Below, in pieces: positions 19,311-30,095 of a DNA stretch of 64,000 bases (positions within the stretch are counted from its first letter, which is position 1; every line of letters begins with the position of its first letter). Made by a program: the position numbers and the translations under genes. The DNA is taken from positions 62,001-126,000 of the forward strand of contig NZ_FOCT01000006.1 in assembly GCF_900110185.1 (NCBI RefSeq). Reading direction: 5' to 3'. The notes under the pieces are model-generated. The model did no database searches and was not told where the DNA came from. It worked only from the letters and a program-made list of their open reading frames with translations. Source of the DNA: Nitrosospira multiformis. GTDB lineage: Bacteria > Pseudomonadota > Gammaproteobacteria > Burkholderiales > Nitrosomonadaceae.

Positions 19311-20540
19311 TTACCCGGTTCCGTGCTGCCTGCGGTAGCGGGCTAGAAAACCTCCAACCCGGCTAATGGCTTCGGTCAGGTCGTCACTGTTAGGGAGAAA
19401 TACAACACGGAAATGATCCGGATAGGGCCAGTTGAAACCGCTACCTTGCACCAGCAGCACCTTCTCTTCCAGCAGCAAATCCAGCACAAATTGCTCGTCA
19501 TCCTCGATCGGGTAGATTGCGGGGTCCAGGCGCGGGAACAGATACATTGCCGCCCGTGGCTTGTAGCACGATACGCCCGGAATCTCCGTCAACAGTTTCC
19601 AGGCGAGATCGCGTTGCCGCATAAGCCGACCAGTGGGCATGACCAGATCCTTGATGCTTTGATACCCCCCCAACGCCGTTTGAATACCAAACTGCGAAGG
19701 AACATTTGCACACAGCCGCATGGAGGCCAGCATGGTCAGACCAGCGATATAGTCACTGGCATAGTGTTTTGTTCCGGAGACCACTGCCCACCCCGAGCGA
19801 AATCCTGCGGCACGATAATTCTTGGACAACCCGTTCAATGTAACGAACAGCACGTCATCCGCCAGGGAAGCAATCGAAGTGTGGGTCGCATCGTCGTACA
19901 AGACTTTGTCGTAAATTTCGTCCGCATAGACGATGAGTTGATGCTGACGTGCAATCTCGATGATTTCACGCAACACTTCGTCTGGATAAAGCGCGCCTGT
20001 CGGATTATTCGGATTGATGACAACGATCGCACGGGTGTTCGAGGTAACCTTCGAGCGAATATCCTCCAGATCAGGCAACCAGCCCGATTGCTCGTCACAC
20101 ACATAATGGCGCGGAGTCCCGCCTGCCAACACCACCGCTGCTGTCCACAACGGGTAATCGGGTGAAGGAATCAGAACCTCATCGCCCGTATTCAACAGCG
20201 CCTGCATCGCCATCACGATCAGTTCGGAAACGCCGTTGCCGATGTAGATATCCTCCAGCCGGACATCCTCGATACGCTTCTCCTGCGTGTAATGCATGAT
20301 GGCCTTGCGTGCCGCAAACAATCCTTTCGAATCGCAATAACCGGATGCAGCGGAAAGGTTATGCATCACATCCTGCAGGATTTCTTCGGGAGCTTCGAAA
20401 CCGAATGATGCCGGATTCCCGATATTGAGCTTGATGATGCGGTGCCCTTCCTCTTCCATTTGCCGCGCCCGGTCAAGCACCGGTCCGCGAATGTCATAGC
20501 ATACGTTGGCCAACTTGCTGGATTTGAGAATGGGCTGCAT
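19311..20540 (-). CDS. alaA: Alanine-type aminotransferase (AlaA family)
   Basis: This 409-residue class I PLP aminotransferase has the AlaA/YfbQ N-terminus (KSSKLANVCYDIRGPVLDRA), the NPNNPTGALYP loop, YADEIYDKVLYD and the PLP lysine in LNGLSKNYRAAGFRSGW. AlaA makes alanine from pyruvate and glutamate. It is the first gene of an apparent alaA-hom-thrC transcription unit (gaps 59 and 151 bp), an order common in betaproteobacteria. The gene faces away from the Mth938-like gene. Confidence 0.92.
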   Translation of the reverse strand: MQPILKSSKLANVCYDIRGPVLDRARQMEEEGHRIIKLNIGNPASFGFEAPEEILQDVMHNLSAASGYCDSKGLFAARKAIMHYTQEKRIEDVRLEDIYIGNGVSELIVMAMQALLNTGDEVLIPSPDYPLWTAAVVLAGGTPRHYVCDEQSGWLPDLEDIRSKVTSNTRAIVVINPNNPTGALYPDEVLREIIEIARQHQLIVYADEIYDKVLYDDATHTSIASLADDVLFVTLNGLSKNYRAAGFRSGWAVVSGTKHYASDYIAGLTMLASMRLCANVPSQFGIQTALGGYQSIKDLVMPTGRLMRQRDLAWKLLTEIPGVSCYKPRAAMYLFPRLDPAIYPIEDDEQFVLDLLLEEKVLLVQGSGFNWPYPDHFRVVFLPNSDDLTEAISRVGGFLARYRRQHGTG

Positions 20541-20762
20541 CAGATATGGGATGGATGGGTGGCAAAAGCCTTACGGCAAAGGCAAAGGTCAGCGAAGGCT
20601 CTGTGCAAGGCCGGGTTCAGATGGAAGTACGTAACCGGGAGTGCCTGCGAATGTTGAGTGTTGAAAATCAAGAGATTCTGTCGTTCCCGCTTTATTCAAC
20701 GCAAAACCTTTATCGCAACGGGAAAAAGATGTAATGTTACCCGACCCGCTAAACTGCCGCAA

Positions 20763-21143
20763 ATGGAGTCTCGTGTGAAACTGCATCTTTCCGGTCCTAC
20801 CGGGCACAACCTGTTTACTGGTTACGGAACCGACTACGTCATGATCAATCACGTACGCTACGATCATAGCCTGATCGTGTTACCCGATCGCCTGATCGAA
20901 GAGTGGGAGGCAAAAACGTTCGAGGAACTCAATACCGAACACTTTCAGTTCATCCTCTCGCTGCAGCCGGAAATGGTCCTCTTCGGAACGGGCGCCACAT
21001 TGCGTTTTCCCCATCCGCAACTTACCAGAAGCCTGATCGAGTCCGGCATTGGTATAGAAGTGATGGATACCGCTGCTGCCTGTCGCACTTACAACATATT
21101 ATCGGCGGAAGAACGACGGGTAGCGGCTGCATTATTGATTTAA
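20763..21143 (+). CDS. Mth938-like domain protein
   Basis: This 126-residue protein has the DUF498/Mth938 fold pattern: YGTDYVMINHVRYDHSLIVLPD, a central FQFILSLQPEMVLFGTGATLRFPHPQL, then GIGIEVMDTAAACRTYNILSAEERRVAAALLI. Homologues include bacterial XCC-type proteins and the mitochondrial NDUFAF3 assembly factor; the bacterial role is unsettled. A longer in-frame start at 20658 exists, but the conserved domain begins just after the ATG at 20763. It is followed at 29 bp by the VOC gene. Confidence 0.85.
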   Translation: MESRVKLHLSGPTGHNLFTGYGTDYVMINHVRYDHSLIVLPDRLIEEWEAKTFEELNTEHFQFILSLQPEMVLFGTGATLRFPHPQLTRSLIESGIGIEVMDTAAACRTYNILSAEERRVAAALLI

Positions 21144-21172
21144 CCGGATGATAAACATCGAGGAGCAACGCC

Positions 21173-21544
21173 ATGAAATCCAATCCAGTCGTCTGGTTTG
21201 AAATTTATGTACAGGACATGGAACGCGCAAAAACGTTCTACGAAGGCGTTCTTCAAGGGAAGCTTGAGCGGATACCAAGCCCCGATATAGAACTGTGGGC
21301 ATTTCCCATGTCAGAGGAAGGCTATGGTGCGGCCGGTGCGCTGGCAAAAATGGAGGGTTGCCCGTCCGGCGGAAGCAGCACCTTGGTTTATTTCAAGTGT
21401 GAAGACTGTGCGGTAGAGGCCGCGCGTGCTGCCGAGCATGGTGGGCGCCTTTTCAAGGAAAAAATGTCCATCGGTAAATATGGTTTCATCGCCCTGGTCC
21501 TCGACACCGAGGGCAATATGATCGGATTACATTCCATGCAATAA
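21173..21544 (+). CDS. VOC (glyoxalase/bleomycin resistance) family protein
   Basis: This 123-residue protein begins VVWFEIYVQDMERAKTFYEGVL, the standard beta-alpha-beta opening of the vicinal-oxygen-chelate fold, and ends GFIALVLDTEGNMIGLHSM with the expected metal-ligand glutamate region changed. It resembles small YdeN/PhnB-like VOC proteins rather than glyoxalase I, and the substrate is unknown. A GAGGAGC ribosome site precedes the ATG. It is probably co-transcribed with the Mth938-like gene. Confidence 0.8.
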   Translation: MKSNPVVWFEIYVQDMERAKTFYEGVLQGKLERIPSPDIELWAFPMSEEGYGAAGALAKMEGCPSGGSSTLVYFKCEDCAVEAARAAEHGGRLFKEKMSIGKYGFIALVLDTEGNMIGLHSMQ

Positions 21545-21778
21545 GCTCATTCATCCGCTTCATCTAGAAAGCGGACTATCTCGTATTCATAGTAACTCCC
21601 GCTACCTTCCTTGCACAGCTCGCAACTTGCGTAAGAAAGCCCCTTTAGCGGGCATAGAGATTGTTGCCAAGGCCGAACAAACGGGTCCGAAGGACAGGGC
21701 AAATGGCGTGAAAGACTCGAAAACTGCGGACGCTCCCGTCATTCCCGCAGAGAGCGCTTCTGTCCCTCGCTCTGCTGA

Positions 21779-23017
21779 TTATTCCTTTACATCTTCCGTC
21801 GGAAAAAGTTCGGTACGGACTCGCTCCCGCCACAGTTCTATCCAGTCCAGCACATCCTCCGGCAACATCGGACTCGAAACGAAAGCCCCCTGCGCCAGAT
21901 CGCATCCCGTGCGGCGCAGAAGATCCCAATCCTCCCGGTCCTGGACGCCTTCCGCCACGACCTCCATATTTAATTGCCGCGCCAGAGAGAGGCTCGCATC
22001 ATAAATCGCCCGCAGCGTCTCGTCGGTCCCCGCGTGATGCACAAAGCCCTGATCGATCTTGAGCTCATCAAAAGGAATGTCGCGCAACTGGGCCAGTGAT
22101 GAATGCCCTGTCCCGAAATCATCAATGGAAAGGCGGAAACGCTTCAAGCGCAGCCGGGTCAGAATCTCAAGTGGAGCGCGTGTGTCCTGCATCAGCTTGG
22201 TTTCAGTCACCTCCAGCACCACATTTTGGGGAGCTATGCCCTCCTTGGCTGCGAGTTCCGCCACAAAATTCAGAAAATCCAGCGAGGCCAGATTGTCCAT
22301 GGACACATTGACAGCTACTCGCAGCGGCAACTGCATTTCTTGCCACAATTTCGCCTGAGCCATCGCCTCGGCAAACACCGCCTTGGTTAGGTCGTCAATC
22401 AGGCCGGCAGCCTCGGCCACGCCAATGAATTGGTCTGGAAATACGATACCGTCCGCTGGGTGACGCCATCTCGCAAGAGTCTCTACACCCACCACCTCGC
22501 CTGTGGCGACCACCACCTTCGGCTGATAATAATTAACCAGTTGCCCCCCCTCGATGGCGGCGCGCAGCTCATCGGCGGTGTAGACTTTCTTCGCCATACC
22601 AGCGGCATCGGCTGCGGAAGGGGCCCAACTTTCAAGCAGTTCGGACAACGCATCGGGCTTCACTGGCTTATGCAGGTATCCCAGTATAGGAATCTTGTGT
22701 GCCCGCACCAGTTTTACAGTCGTCTGGAGTATGCGTTCATCCTCACCACTGACCAGTATCAGGCTGCCGAGGTAGTGGAGATCCACGAGATGCCGCACAA
22801 ACTCGATCCCATCCATTTCAGGCATATTGAGATCCAGCAGAATAACATTCGGCACTGTATCGGCGCCTGTACTGGCTATTTTTTCCAGTGCGGCACGGCC
22901 ACTATCACAGAGGGTGACCGAGCTATATCCGAGGTTGGATAAAATACGGTTCAACAGCTTGAGCATGAAAGTTTCATCGTCAAGCACTAGAATTTTTACT
23001 GCGGATCGTTCGACCAT
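21779..23017 (-). CDS. Response regulator with c-di-GMP phosphodiesterase (EAL) output
   Basis: This 412-residue protein has an N-terminal receiver (about 1-130, DD near 13-14, phosphoacceptor Asp62 in LLDLNMPEMDG, conserved Lys near 117) and an EAL domain (about 155-405). EAL catalytic signatures are present: ETL at 179-181 in place of EAL, NVSMDNL, LEVTETKL, LSIDDFGTGHSSL, ELKIDQGF and VVAEGVQ. All metal and base residues look kept, so it probably hydrolyses c-di-GMP when phosphorylated. It is the last gene of a three-gene operon, 87 bp after the hybrid kinase, whose HPt domain is its likely phosphodonor. Confidence 0.9.
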   Translation of the reverse strand: MVERSAVKILVLDDETFMLKLLNRILSNLGYSSVTLCDSGRAALEKIASTGADTVPNVILLDLNMPEMDGIEFVRHLVDLHYLGSLILVSGEDERILQTTVKLVRAHKIPILGYLHKPVKPDALSELLESWAPSAADAAGMAKKVYTADELRAAIEGGQLVNYYQPKVVVATGEVVGVETLARWRHPADGIVFPDQFIGVAEAAGLIDDLTKAVFAEAMAQAKLWQEMQLPLRVAVNVSMDNLASLDFLNFVAELAAKEGIAPQNVVLEVTETKLMQDTRAPLEILTRLRLKRFRLSIDDFGTGHSSLAQLRDIPFDELKIDQGFVHHAGTDETLRAIYDASLSLARQLNMEVVAEGVQDREDWDLLRRTGCDLAQGAFVSSPMLPEDVLDWIELWRERVRTELFPTEDVKE

Positions 23018-23104
23018 AACATTTATCTTTTCAGTTATTGTTCAGTCAGGTTTTTTGAATCTGAATATCGCCGGACAGAATCTCGGCTGTCGGAGATGTT
23101 GTCA

Positions 23105-26100
23105 TTATTCCAATGTGCTGATATACCCATCCACAGCAGCAAGTTCCGATTCGAAACGCGGCAACAGCTCATTCAACCGAGTCATGTCACCCGCCTTGCC
23201 CGCCTGTTCCATCTGGGCGCACAACTCACCCAGTTGCAATGCGCCTACCGAGCGAGCCGAGGACTTAAGCTTGTGTCCGATACCGCCGGCTGTTTTCGCA
23301 TCACCGGCCTGACACGCTGCTCGCAACTCCTCTGCTGTTTTTCGTGCACTCACCCGGAAATCCTGGAGGAATTCATTGATCACGGCAGGGTCGTTACCTA
23401 CGAGCTGTTCAAGGATATGGACATCGACAGGTTTTGCCGCAATCGTAGAGAGAGCGGGAGCGCCGGTAGTAGTGGGTTCCGCGGGCGTAGCGGGAGCAGC
23501 AGGCATGGCCGTGGCGGAAGGTGCAGGCGCAGTAGAGCCTGGTGGAGCCAGTTCGAGCAATTCAGTGCTGCTGCCCGGAGAAGGAAGCCACTTCTGTAGC
23601 ACCGCTTTCAAATGCGAGAGCTGCACCGGCTTGCTCAAATAGTCATCCATGCCTACGGCGCGGCAATGTTCAGCTTCACCCTTGAGTGCATTGGCCGTAA
23701 TGGCAATAATCGGCTTGCGCGCAGCACCTTGCTCCCCCTCTTTGACGCGAATTGCTGCGGTCAATTGATACCCATCGATTTCCGGCATGTGCAAATCTGT
23801 CAGCAGCAATGCATAGTTGCCGCTTTCCCAGCGTTTGAGCGCTTCCCGTCCATCCTTTGCAATATCCGCCGCATAACCCAACAGAGAAAGCTGCTGCCGG
23901 ATCACTTTCTGGTTGATTTCGCTGTCTTCGGCGACAAGGATAAGTCTGCCTTCACCGAGCGCCTTTTCTCGCGACGGCAATGCCACCGCCTTCACCTCCT
24001 CGGAGGGGGGCGCGGGTAATTCCTCCTGCAGTCTTCCGGCGGCGAGTGCGACTGCCCGCAGGAAGGCGTCACGGTGCATGACATCGCCATCCAGCGTAAC
24101 GGTATCGACCTCTTCGGTACGCTCATGCCGCCTGCGTCCGCGACGAATGACGACAAAGCGGGGCTCAATATCAGGCTCGTGATGACCATGCTCGAGGACT
24201 ACGAAATGCGGATCCAGGTCAGGACGGGAACGGAAGGCGGCACGCAATTCTTCCAGCGGGGGTGTTTCATGCCCGGCATCTATGACCAGCAGCCATAGTC
24301 CCGGCGGAAGTACCTCGATTCGCTTGAGGGCGGCTGGCAAATCGATCACTCGCTCTGCAACCGCTCCACTGTATCTCAAATATACGGCCAGATCGTCAGC
24401 CAAACCTTTTTCAGCACCGATTACAAGGCAGGAAATCCCGCTGAGATCGATAACCTTATCTTCCATGTGCGAGGAAGGAATAAGGTCAAACGTCAACCGC
24501 ACAGTAAAAACTGACCCTTCGCCCGGAGCACTCTGAACCCGGATACTACCTCCCATCAATTGAACCAGATGATGAGTGATCGCCAGACCCAGTCCGGTTC
24601 CACCGTATCGCCGGGTGGTGGATGTATCTCCTTGGGTAAAAGAGGTGAAAAGCCGCGATTGCACCTCCTCGTTCATGCCAATGCCATTATCGGTTATCTC
24701 AAACTCCACTGTTACCGCTTTCTCGCTGCCGTCAACGAGCAGTGCCCGTACTGATACCCTGCCTGGCTCCTGCAATCCGCTGGAAAACTTGATGGCGTTA
24801 TTGGCAAGATTAACGAGCACCTGGCGTAGTCGCAGTGCATCACCCAGGACTTCTTCAGGTATCGCCGGGTCGAGAAACAGGGTAAGTTCCACAGCCTTCC
24901 TGGCAGCCAGGCTTTCAAGCATGGCACATGCTTTTTCCACGACCTTTTCCACGGACATTGGGGCCTGCTCGATTTCCAATCTTCCCGCTTCGATTTTTGA
25001 AAAATCCAGGATATCCTCGATGATTTCCAGCAAGGCGAAAGCCGACTCACGGATGAGATCGACCATCTCCATCTGATAACCGCTCAGGCTGGTTTGCTGC
25101 AGTACGTCCGCCATGCCGATCACGCCGTTCATGGGGGTGCGTATTTCGTGGCTCATGGCCGCAAGAAAAATCGATTTTGCCTGGTTGGCCTGCTCCGCAT
25201 CATGGCGAGCCTGCTCAAGATCCTTCAGAATGCGACTCCTGTCGCTGATGTCGATTGCAGAAGGAATTATTTTAACGACTTGGCCTTTGGCGTCCCGGAC
25301 CGGCACCAGCATACAATCAGCTGTCATTAGACCACCATTGGCAATGCGCATCTCAATGTCACGGCGGACGATTTCCCCGGCTCGCGCCCGCCTGATATCT
25401 TCCCGGAGTTGTTGCTGCACCTCGGGCTTGTAGGAGAACCATCCGGTGTCGGACAGACACTTGCCGATAACATCCTCGCTGCGCAGGCCGCCTACCTCCA
25501 GTGCGGTACGGTTGATTTCCACCAAGACACCATCAGGAGTCATTTCGCCCACAAGCGCCGCCAGGTTGTCCACGATGGCCCGAAAACGCTGTTCACTGTT
25601 GCGCAAAGCCTGCTCGACCCGCTTGCGTTCGCGGATATCGCGCAGCACGCCGGTAAAATAACGTTTCCCTCCGACGAAATACTCACTGACAGCCACATAC
25701 AGGTCGATGAGTTCGCCATTCTTGTGCCGGCCTTCGACTTCGCGGCCCATGCCGATGTTATGCACACCCTCGACTTCCAGCGCCAGAATGTGATCAAACT
25801 CGCAGCGGCCTCGCCCCGTCCGATAGTACCTCTCAATGTACTTTTCATGGTTGCTACGGTGGGGTTCAGGCATCAGCATCGATAAGGGCTGACCGATTAC
25901 TTCCTCTCGAGTGTAACCGAAAAGCTTTTCTATGACGGGATTGACCGAGCGTATTATGCTTTTGTCGTCGATCGTAATGATGCAGTCCACCATGTGCTCC
26001 ACGATCGAACGCATTTCTTCTTCTTTGCTGACAAGCACCGCATTCGCCTGCTCCAGGTCAGCTGTACGTTTGGCAACACGGTTTTCGAGGTTCTGGTTGA

Positions 26101-27310
26101 GCTGGCGCAAATCTTTTTCGGCTACGTCACGCTGACGATCGCTGGCGGTCAGGCGCTCAGTCATCGTATTGAAGGTGCTGGCCAGCTGACCGATTTCATC
26201 CCATCCTGCAACGGGAACTCGCTGCCTTAGATTTCCAGCGGCAATATGCTGCGCACTGTGACTGAGATTTTTCAGCGTGGTAACCACGCGGCGGCTGAAC
26301 AGCAAAGCTCCCAGCATGGCGGCGATCAGGGTGAAACTGAGGACTATCAAACTATAGTTGCGCACTCTGGGGACAAAGGCGAACACCTCCTCCGCGTCCA
26401 TCTTGACCTCGATGCCCCAGTTCATGCGCGGCAGATAACGCCAGGCGGCCACCACCTCCTTGGCCCGATAGTCCGTCTTCAATCCTCCTCCTCGCTCCCC
26501 ATGCAATCCGCTCTGGATCGCAATGGAAAATGGTGGAGTGGCGAGAGGTATCTTGTATTGCAGCGCCGCGTTCGGCTCATGCTTGAGGGGCGCGATGACC
26601 AGTGCAGTGCGATCGTTGAGAAGGCGCGTTACGACCGTTTCACCGCTCGCTCCCAGTCCCACGTTGTCGGTCACTACCTCAAACACGCGTTCGCTGTAGA
26701 TCTGCAGCGCCAGCACGCCTTCCAGCTTTCCCTGAACAATAATAGGCAATGCCATGAAGGCCGCAATCGCGCCTTTTGAGGGCGGGTAGTATTCGAAATC
26801 CGAGACGCCGCTCTGCAAGGTATTGAGTGCAGCACGCACAACCCAGGCAAAACCGCTGTTTCGATACGGACCCGTGATCAAGCTCGTCGCAAAATCCGAT
26901 TCATGGGCCTGGCTGTAGACTATTTCGCCTTGAGGGGAGATGAGGAACAGATCGTAATACCCGGCATCCTCCACAAAGCGCTTGAAGTGTTCGCGATAAA
27001 ATGCATCCAGTTGACGATAGGCATCGGAGTCCACTCCACTCTTCACGTACACCCGGCTGAAGTCCTGCATAGCCATGCGTGTTGTACTGGTTGTCTGGAT
27101 CACCCTCGCGTCCAGCAAACGCTCGCGCAGATAGCTGTCGATCTGTTCCGCTTTCATGTCAGCGATCCCTGACACCTGTTGAATCGCGGCCTTTTCCGCC
27201 TCCGTCTCAAAGGTACGCAACAGCGCATAACCAATGATCAGGATAGGCAGCAGGGAAACGACCACAAACCAGACAGCAAAACGCTGTGTAAGTGAGGTAA
27301 AGCGTATCAT
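23105..27310 (-). CDS. Hybrid sensor histidine kinase with Cache, HAMP, PAS, receiver and HPt domains
   Basis: This 1401-residue inner-membrane kinase has a helix at about 10-30, a large periplasmic Cache-like sensor (about 31-310), a second helix (about 318-338), HAMP (about 340-390), a coiled coil, two PAS domains (about 435-690), HisKA with [10 protein letters not shown] (about 705-770), an ATPase domain ([15 protein letters not shown]), a degenerate receiver-like region, a good receiver ([15 protein letters not shown], about 1125-1245), a Pro/Ala linker and a C-terminal HPt with the histidine in [16 protein letters not shown]. This is a full phosphorelay. It starts 4 bp after the binding-protein stop, so the two are almost certainly translated together. 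The downstream EAL regulator is the likely output. Confidence 0.93.
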   Translation of the reverse strand: MIRFTSLTQRFAVWFVVVSLLPILIIGYALLRTFETEAEKAAIQQVSGIADMKAEQIDSYLRERLLDARVIQTTSTTRMAMQDFSRVYVKSGVDSDAYRQLDAFYREHFKRFVEDAGYYDLFLISPQGEIVYSQAHESDFATSLITGPYRNSGFAWVVRAALNTLQSGVSDFEYYPPSKGAIAAFMALPIIVQGKLEGVLALQIYSERVFEVVTDNVGLGASGETVVTRLLNDRTALVIAPLKHEPNAALQYKIPLATPPFSIAIQSGLHGERGGGLKTDYRAKEVVAAWRYLPRMNWGIEVKMDAEEVFAFVPRVRNYSLIVLSFTLIAAMLGALLFSRRVVTTLKNLSHSAQHIAAGNLRQRVPVAGWDEIGQLASTFNTMTERLTASDRQRDVAEKDLRQLNQNLENRVAKRTADLEQANAVLVSKEEEMRSIVEHMVDCIITIDDKSIIRSVNPVIEKLFGYTREEVIGQPLSMLMPEPHRSNHEKYIERYYRTGRGRCEFDHILALEVEGVHNIGMGREVEGRHKNGELIDLYVAVSEYFVGGKRYFTGVLRDIRERKRVEQALRNSEQRFRAIVDNLAALVGEMTPDGVLVEINRTALEVGGLRSEDVIGKCLSDTGWFSYKPEVQQQLREDIRRARAGEIVRRDIEMRIANGGLMTADCMLVPVRDAKGQVVKIIPSAIDISDRSRILKDLEQARHDAEQANQAKSIFLAAMSHEIRTPMNGVIGMADVLQQTSLSGYQMEMVDLIRESAFALLEIIEDILDFSKIEAGRLEIEQAPMSVEKVVEKACAMLESLAARKAVELTLFLDPAIPEEVLGDALRLRQVLVNLANNAIKFSSGLQEPGRVSVRALLVDGSEKAVTVEFEITDNGIGMNEEVQSRLFTSFTQGDTSTTRRYGGTGLGLAITHHLVQLMGGSIRVQSAPGEGSVFTVRLTFDLIPSSHMEDKVIDLSGISCLVIGAEKGLADDLAVYLRYSGAVAERVIDLPAALKRIEVLPPGLWLLVIDAGHETPPLEELRAAFRSRPDLDPHFVVLEHGHHEPDIEPRFVVIRRGRRRHERTEEVDTVTLDGDVMHRDAFLRAVALAAGRLQEELPAPPSEEVKAVALPSREKALGEGRLILVAEDSEINQKVIRQQLSLLGYAADIAKDGREALKRWESGNYALLLTDLHMPEIDGYQLTAAIRVKEGEQGAARKPIIAITANALKGEAEHCRAVGMDDYLSKPVQLSHLKAVLQKWLPSPGSSTELLELAPPGSTAPAPSATAMPAAPATPAEPTTTGAPALSTIAAKPVDVHILEQLVGNDPAVINEFLQDFRVSARKTAEELRAACQAGDAKTAGGIGHKLKSSARSVGALQLGELCAQMEQAGKAGDMTRLNELLPRFESELAAVDGYISTLE

Positions 27311-27314
27311 CGTT

Positions 27315-28640
27315 TCACCCCGCCGGCCCTCTGGAGTTACTCCCGGATTTTTCCATGAACTGGGTTGTCTGCAGCATTGCAGGCGTGTTCAGCACCTTCT
27401 CCAGCAGGACGTTCCACTCTTCACGCGAGCGATAGGACGGGAACGGCGATGGTTCCAGCGGTCGCGTGGAATCCCACACAATATCGAATTGACCATCTTC
27501 CCGCACTTTGCCAACCCGGGCCACTTTCCATACGTGGCGAGTAATCGGATCAAGCGCCACGATCCCCTCCGGAGCAGGAAGGCTTTGACGCAAAATCAAT
27601 CTTTGTACCTTTGCCAGATTACCTGAGCCCGCCTCGGAAGCAGCCCGAATCCACATGTGTACGTTGACGTAGGAGGCTTCTGTCGGACTGTCAATAACAG
27701 CTTTCTCCCCATAGCGGTCGCGGAACCGCTTGACGAATGCCTGATTCTCCGGCGAAGGAATGGTTTGGAAATAATTCCGGGCAGCGAAGTGTCCCGTCAT
27801 TGGTATCTTATCCTGTACCGACAGCACTACTTCGGTAACGCTGAACGACAATACCGGGATGCTCTCCGCTGTGATTCCCCTCCTGTTCAATGTTTGAAAG
27901 AACCCGGCGTTATAGGCGCCCGCAATCGTGCTCAATATCAGATCGGGCTGTTGATCCACGATATCCTCTACAAGAGATTCCATGTTTTGGGAACCAAGAG
28001 GCAGATAATATTCCCCCGCCACGATTCCGCCGTTTGCTGCCAGAACATCCTTGATAAGAATATTCACGACACGCGAAAAAACATTTTCTGACCCTGCTAG
28101 ATAGACCCGTTTGCCACTATGCCGTGCATGTTTCCGGTTACCAAGATTTTCCAGGGCCCAGTACACAGCAGGCATCACCAATTGATTTGGTACTGCACCT
28201 CCATAGATAATATTAGGCGACTGCTCCATGCCCTCATACCGCAATGCATAAAACAGCAGGTGATCGTGTCGTTCTACAACCGGTTTCACCGAGGTGCGGC
28301 AGGTAGAAGTCCAGCAACCGAATAATGCCTCTACTCTCTCTTCGAGAATCAGGCGTTCGGCCTCCCGCGCGCAATGACCCGCGTCTGACCTGCAATCCGC
28401 TACCACAGCTTCAATTTTATGACCGTGGATTCCTCCCGCCGCATTGGCCTCCTCAACGGCCAACTGTATTGCATCAATCAACGGCTTCTCGCTTGCAGCC
28501 AGGACCCCGGAGAGGGAGTGGAGCACACCTATCCTGATGCTCGGCTTACTTCCGGCCAGATACTGCCATACCACCCCCGCCATGATCGCGAGAACGATTA
28601 ACAGAATCAGGGGAATACCCAGTTTATGGTTGCCCTTCAA
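27315..28640 (-). CDS. Membrane-anchored urea/amide-type periplasmic binding protein
   Basis: This type 1 periplasmic binding protein is of the UrtA/AmiC/FmdD kind: after one membrane helix ([19 protein letters not shown]) it reads [21 protein letters not shown], ends its first lobe with [21 protein letters not shown], and includes [21 protein letters not shown], matching the urea ABC transporter binding subunits. There are no permease or ATPase genes nearby. It lies 4 bp ahead of a hybrid kinase gene, so a sensory role is more likely than uptake. The frame is open to 28871, but the far upstream part crosses a dispersed repeat (28813-28845). I chose a TTG at 28640 with AAGAGGG ahead of it (GTG 28646 is possible), which gives about 441 residues. 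Confidence 0.85.
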   Translation of the reverse strand: MKGNHKLGIPLILLIVLAIMAGVVWQYLAGSKPSIRIGVLHSLSGVLAASEKPLIDAIQLAVEEANAAGGIHGHKIEAVVADCRSDAGHCAREAERLILEERVEALFGCWTSTCRTSVKPVVERHDHLLFYALRYEGMEQSPNIIYGGAVPNQLVMPAVYWALENLGNRKHARHSGKRVYLAGSENVFSRVVNILIKDVLAANGGIVAGEYYLPLGSQNMESLVEDIVDQQPDLILSTIAGAYNAGFFQTLNRRGITAESIPVLSFSVTEVVLSVQDKIPMTGHFAARNYFQTIPSPENQAFVKRFRDRYGEKAVIDSPTEASYVNVHMWIRAASEAGSGNLAKVQRLILRQSLPAPEGIVALDPITRHVWKVARVGKVREDGQFDIVWDSTRPLEPSPFPSYRSREEWNVLLEKVLNTPAMLQTTQFMEKSGSNSRGPAG

Positions 28641-28812
28641 TGCCACCCTCTTCGATACGAGCCGGAAAATACCGCGTCTGATCCCTTCATTGCTATTTCC
28701 ATCATAGACTTGATAGGAGGATAGCGAAACGCCTTCGGAGAAATTCTGTTGAACACAAGGTTTCCTGTTTTCAACCTGATTCCTCTCCTTTTGACCTATA
28801 TCCCTCTTCTCC

Positions 28813-28845
28813 GTTCGTCCTGAAGCCTTCGGCGGCTCAGGACAT
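28813..28845. repeat. Dispersed intergenic palindrome (GTCCTGA...TCAGGAC)
   Basis: GTCCTGAAGCC and GGCTCAGGAC face each other around a short TTCGGC loop, with one extra base in the left arm. Related sequence occurs at 16211-16240 and in two halves at 44618-44640 and 44778-44799. This looks like a short dispersed repeat family common in intergenic DNA of such genomes. Confidence 0.55.
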
Positions 28846-28961
28846 TCCCCATTCCCTTTGCCAGGGCGCAAGAGATGCTCGAGGAAGGACTCTCAGGTAA
28901 GCCGGAAGGGTCGAAGGGGTAGCCTGGAAGAGTGGGCGCTGGAGAGGCGCGTTTTGAGCTA

Positions 28962-29906
28962 TCAGGGCTTCATAAGGACTTTTATATGCGCTGCCACGCT
29001 TCGTCCCAGCGCAGCCAACTCATACCCGCCTTCCAACACCGACACGATACGTTTTCCGGCATAAGCGCGGGCAACCTCTTTGATTTTTTCAGTTACCCAC
29101 GCGTAATCGTCTTCCACCAGATTCAGAGAAGCAAGCTCATCATCGGCATGAGCATCGAAACCAGCAGAAACAAACAACATTTGCGGTTCGAATCTTTCCA
29201 GCGCCGGCAGCCAGAATTCATCCACTGCTTTTCGAAATACCTTGCCGTTGCTCCCTGCCGGTAGCGGGATGTTGACCATTCGCTCTGAACGCCCTGCAAT
29301 GCCGCTATATGGATAGAACGGGTGCTGGAATGTCGAGACCATCATGACGCGGGGGTCGTGCTGAAAGATATCTTCCGTACCGTTGCCGTGATGCACGTCG
29401 AAGTCCACTACTGCGACCCGTTGCAGAGCATGTGTTTCAAGCGCGTGAGCAACCGCTACGGCAATATTGTTGAACAGGCAGAAACCCATCGGATACCCGC
29501 GTTCGGCGTGGTGACCCGGGGGGCGAATACTGCAAAACGCATTTTCCACCGTCCCTCCAATCACGAGATCAGCAGCAAGGACGGCTGCCCCCGCGGCCCG
29601 ATAAGCTGCTCCCAGGCTGTGGCGGTTCATGGCGGTATCCGGATCGAGGTACACGAAACCTCCCGAAGCTGCGCGGGATGCTGCTGCTTGCAATCTTGCA
29701 ATATGTTCCTGTGTATGCACACGCTCCAGCTGGCCGATAGTCGCTAATGGCGCCTGATAACGTCTCAGTTTATCCATCAGCCCTGAAGCAGACAGCTCCT
29801 TCTCGATCGCCTTCAACCGAGCTGGACTTTCAGGATGATAAAAATCCATTTCGTGCAACAGGCAATCCGGATGGGAAATGAAGGCAGTATGGGAAGCGGG
29901 TCGCAT
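28962..29906 (-). CDS. Histone deacetylase family (acetylpolyamine/acetoin utilisation-like) hydrolase
   Basis: This 314-residue zinc amidohydrolase shows all active-site segments of the arginase-deacetylase fold: SIRPPGHHAERG with the paired histidines, VAVVDFDVHHGNGTEDIFQ with metal ligands Asp and His, SAGFDAHADDELASL, and the terminal VLEGGYEL. Bacterial class II HDAC-like proteins deacetylate small amines or proteins; the substrate is unknown. It ends near the kinase-sensor operon, on the same strand, and is divergent from the LapD-like gene across 189 bp that must contain both promoters. Confidence 0.9.
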   Translation of the reverse strand: MRPASHTAFISHPDCLLHEMDFYHPESPARLKAIEKELSASGLMDKLRRYQAPLATIGQLERVHTQEHIARLQAAASRAASGGFVYLDPDTAMNRHSLGAAYRAAGAAVLAADLVIGGTVENAFCSIRPPGHHAERGYPMGFCLFNNIAVAVAHALETHALQRVAVVDFDVHHGNGTEDIFQHDPRVMMVSTFQHPFYPYSGIAGRSERMVNIPLPAGSNGKVFRKAVDEFWLPALERFEPQMLFVSAGFDAHADDELASLNLVEDDYAWVTEKIKEVARAYAGKRIVSVLEGGYELAALGRSVAAHIKVLMKP

Positions 29907-30095
29907 GGGCTATCTCTCTTGATATCGTCTCGTTGGCTTTTCCGGGTGTGTTTTCTGCAAATTGAACCCCTGTCCACTCCGTGCTAATCTCATAGCTCAG
30001 GAATCCACCGCAGGTTGATAATTCCTTGACAAACCGTCATCGCGCCCGCGGAGGACATTGTCCTGAAGACGCTGTCTAAAACAATAAGGCGTTCA

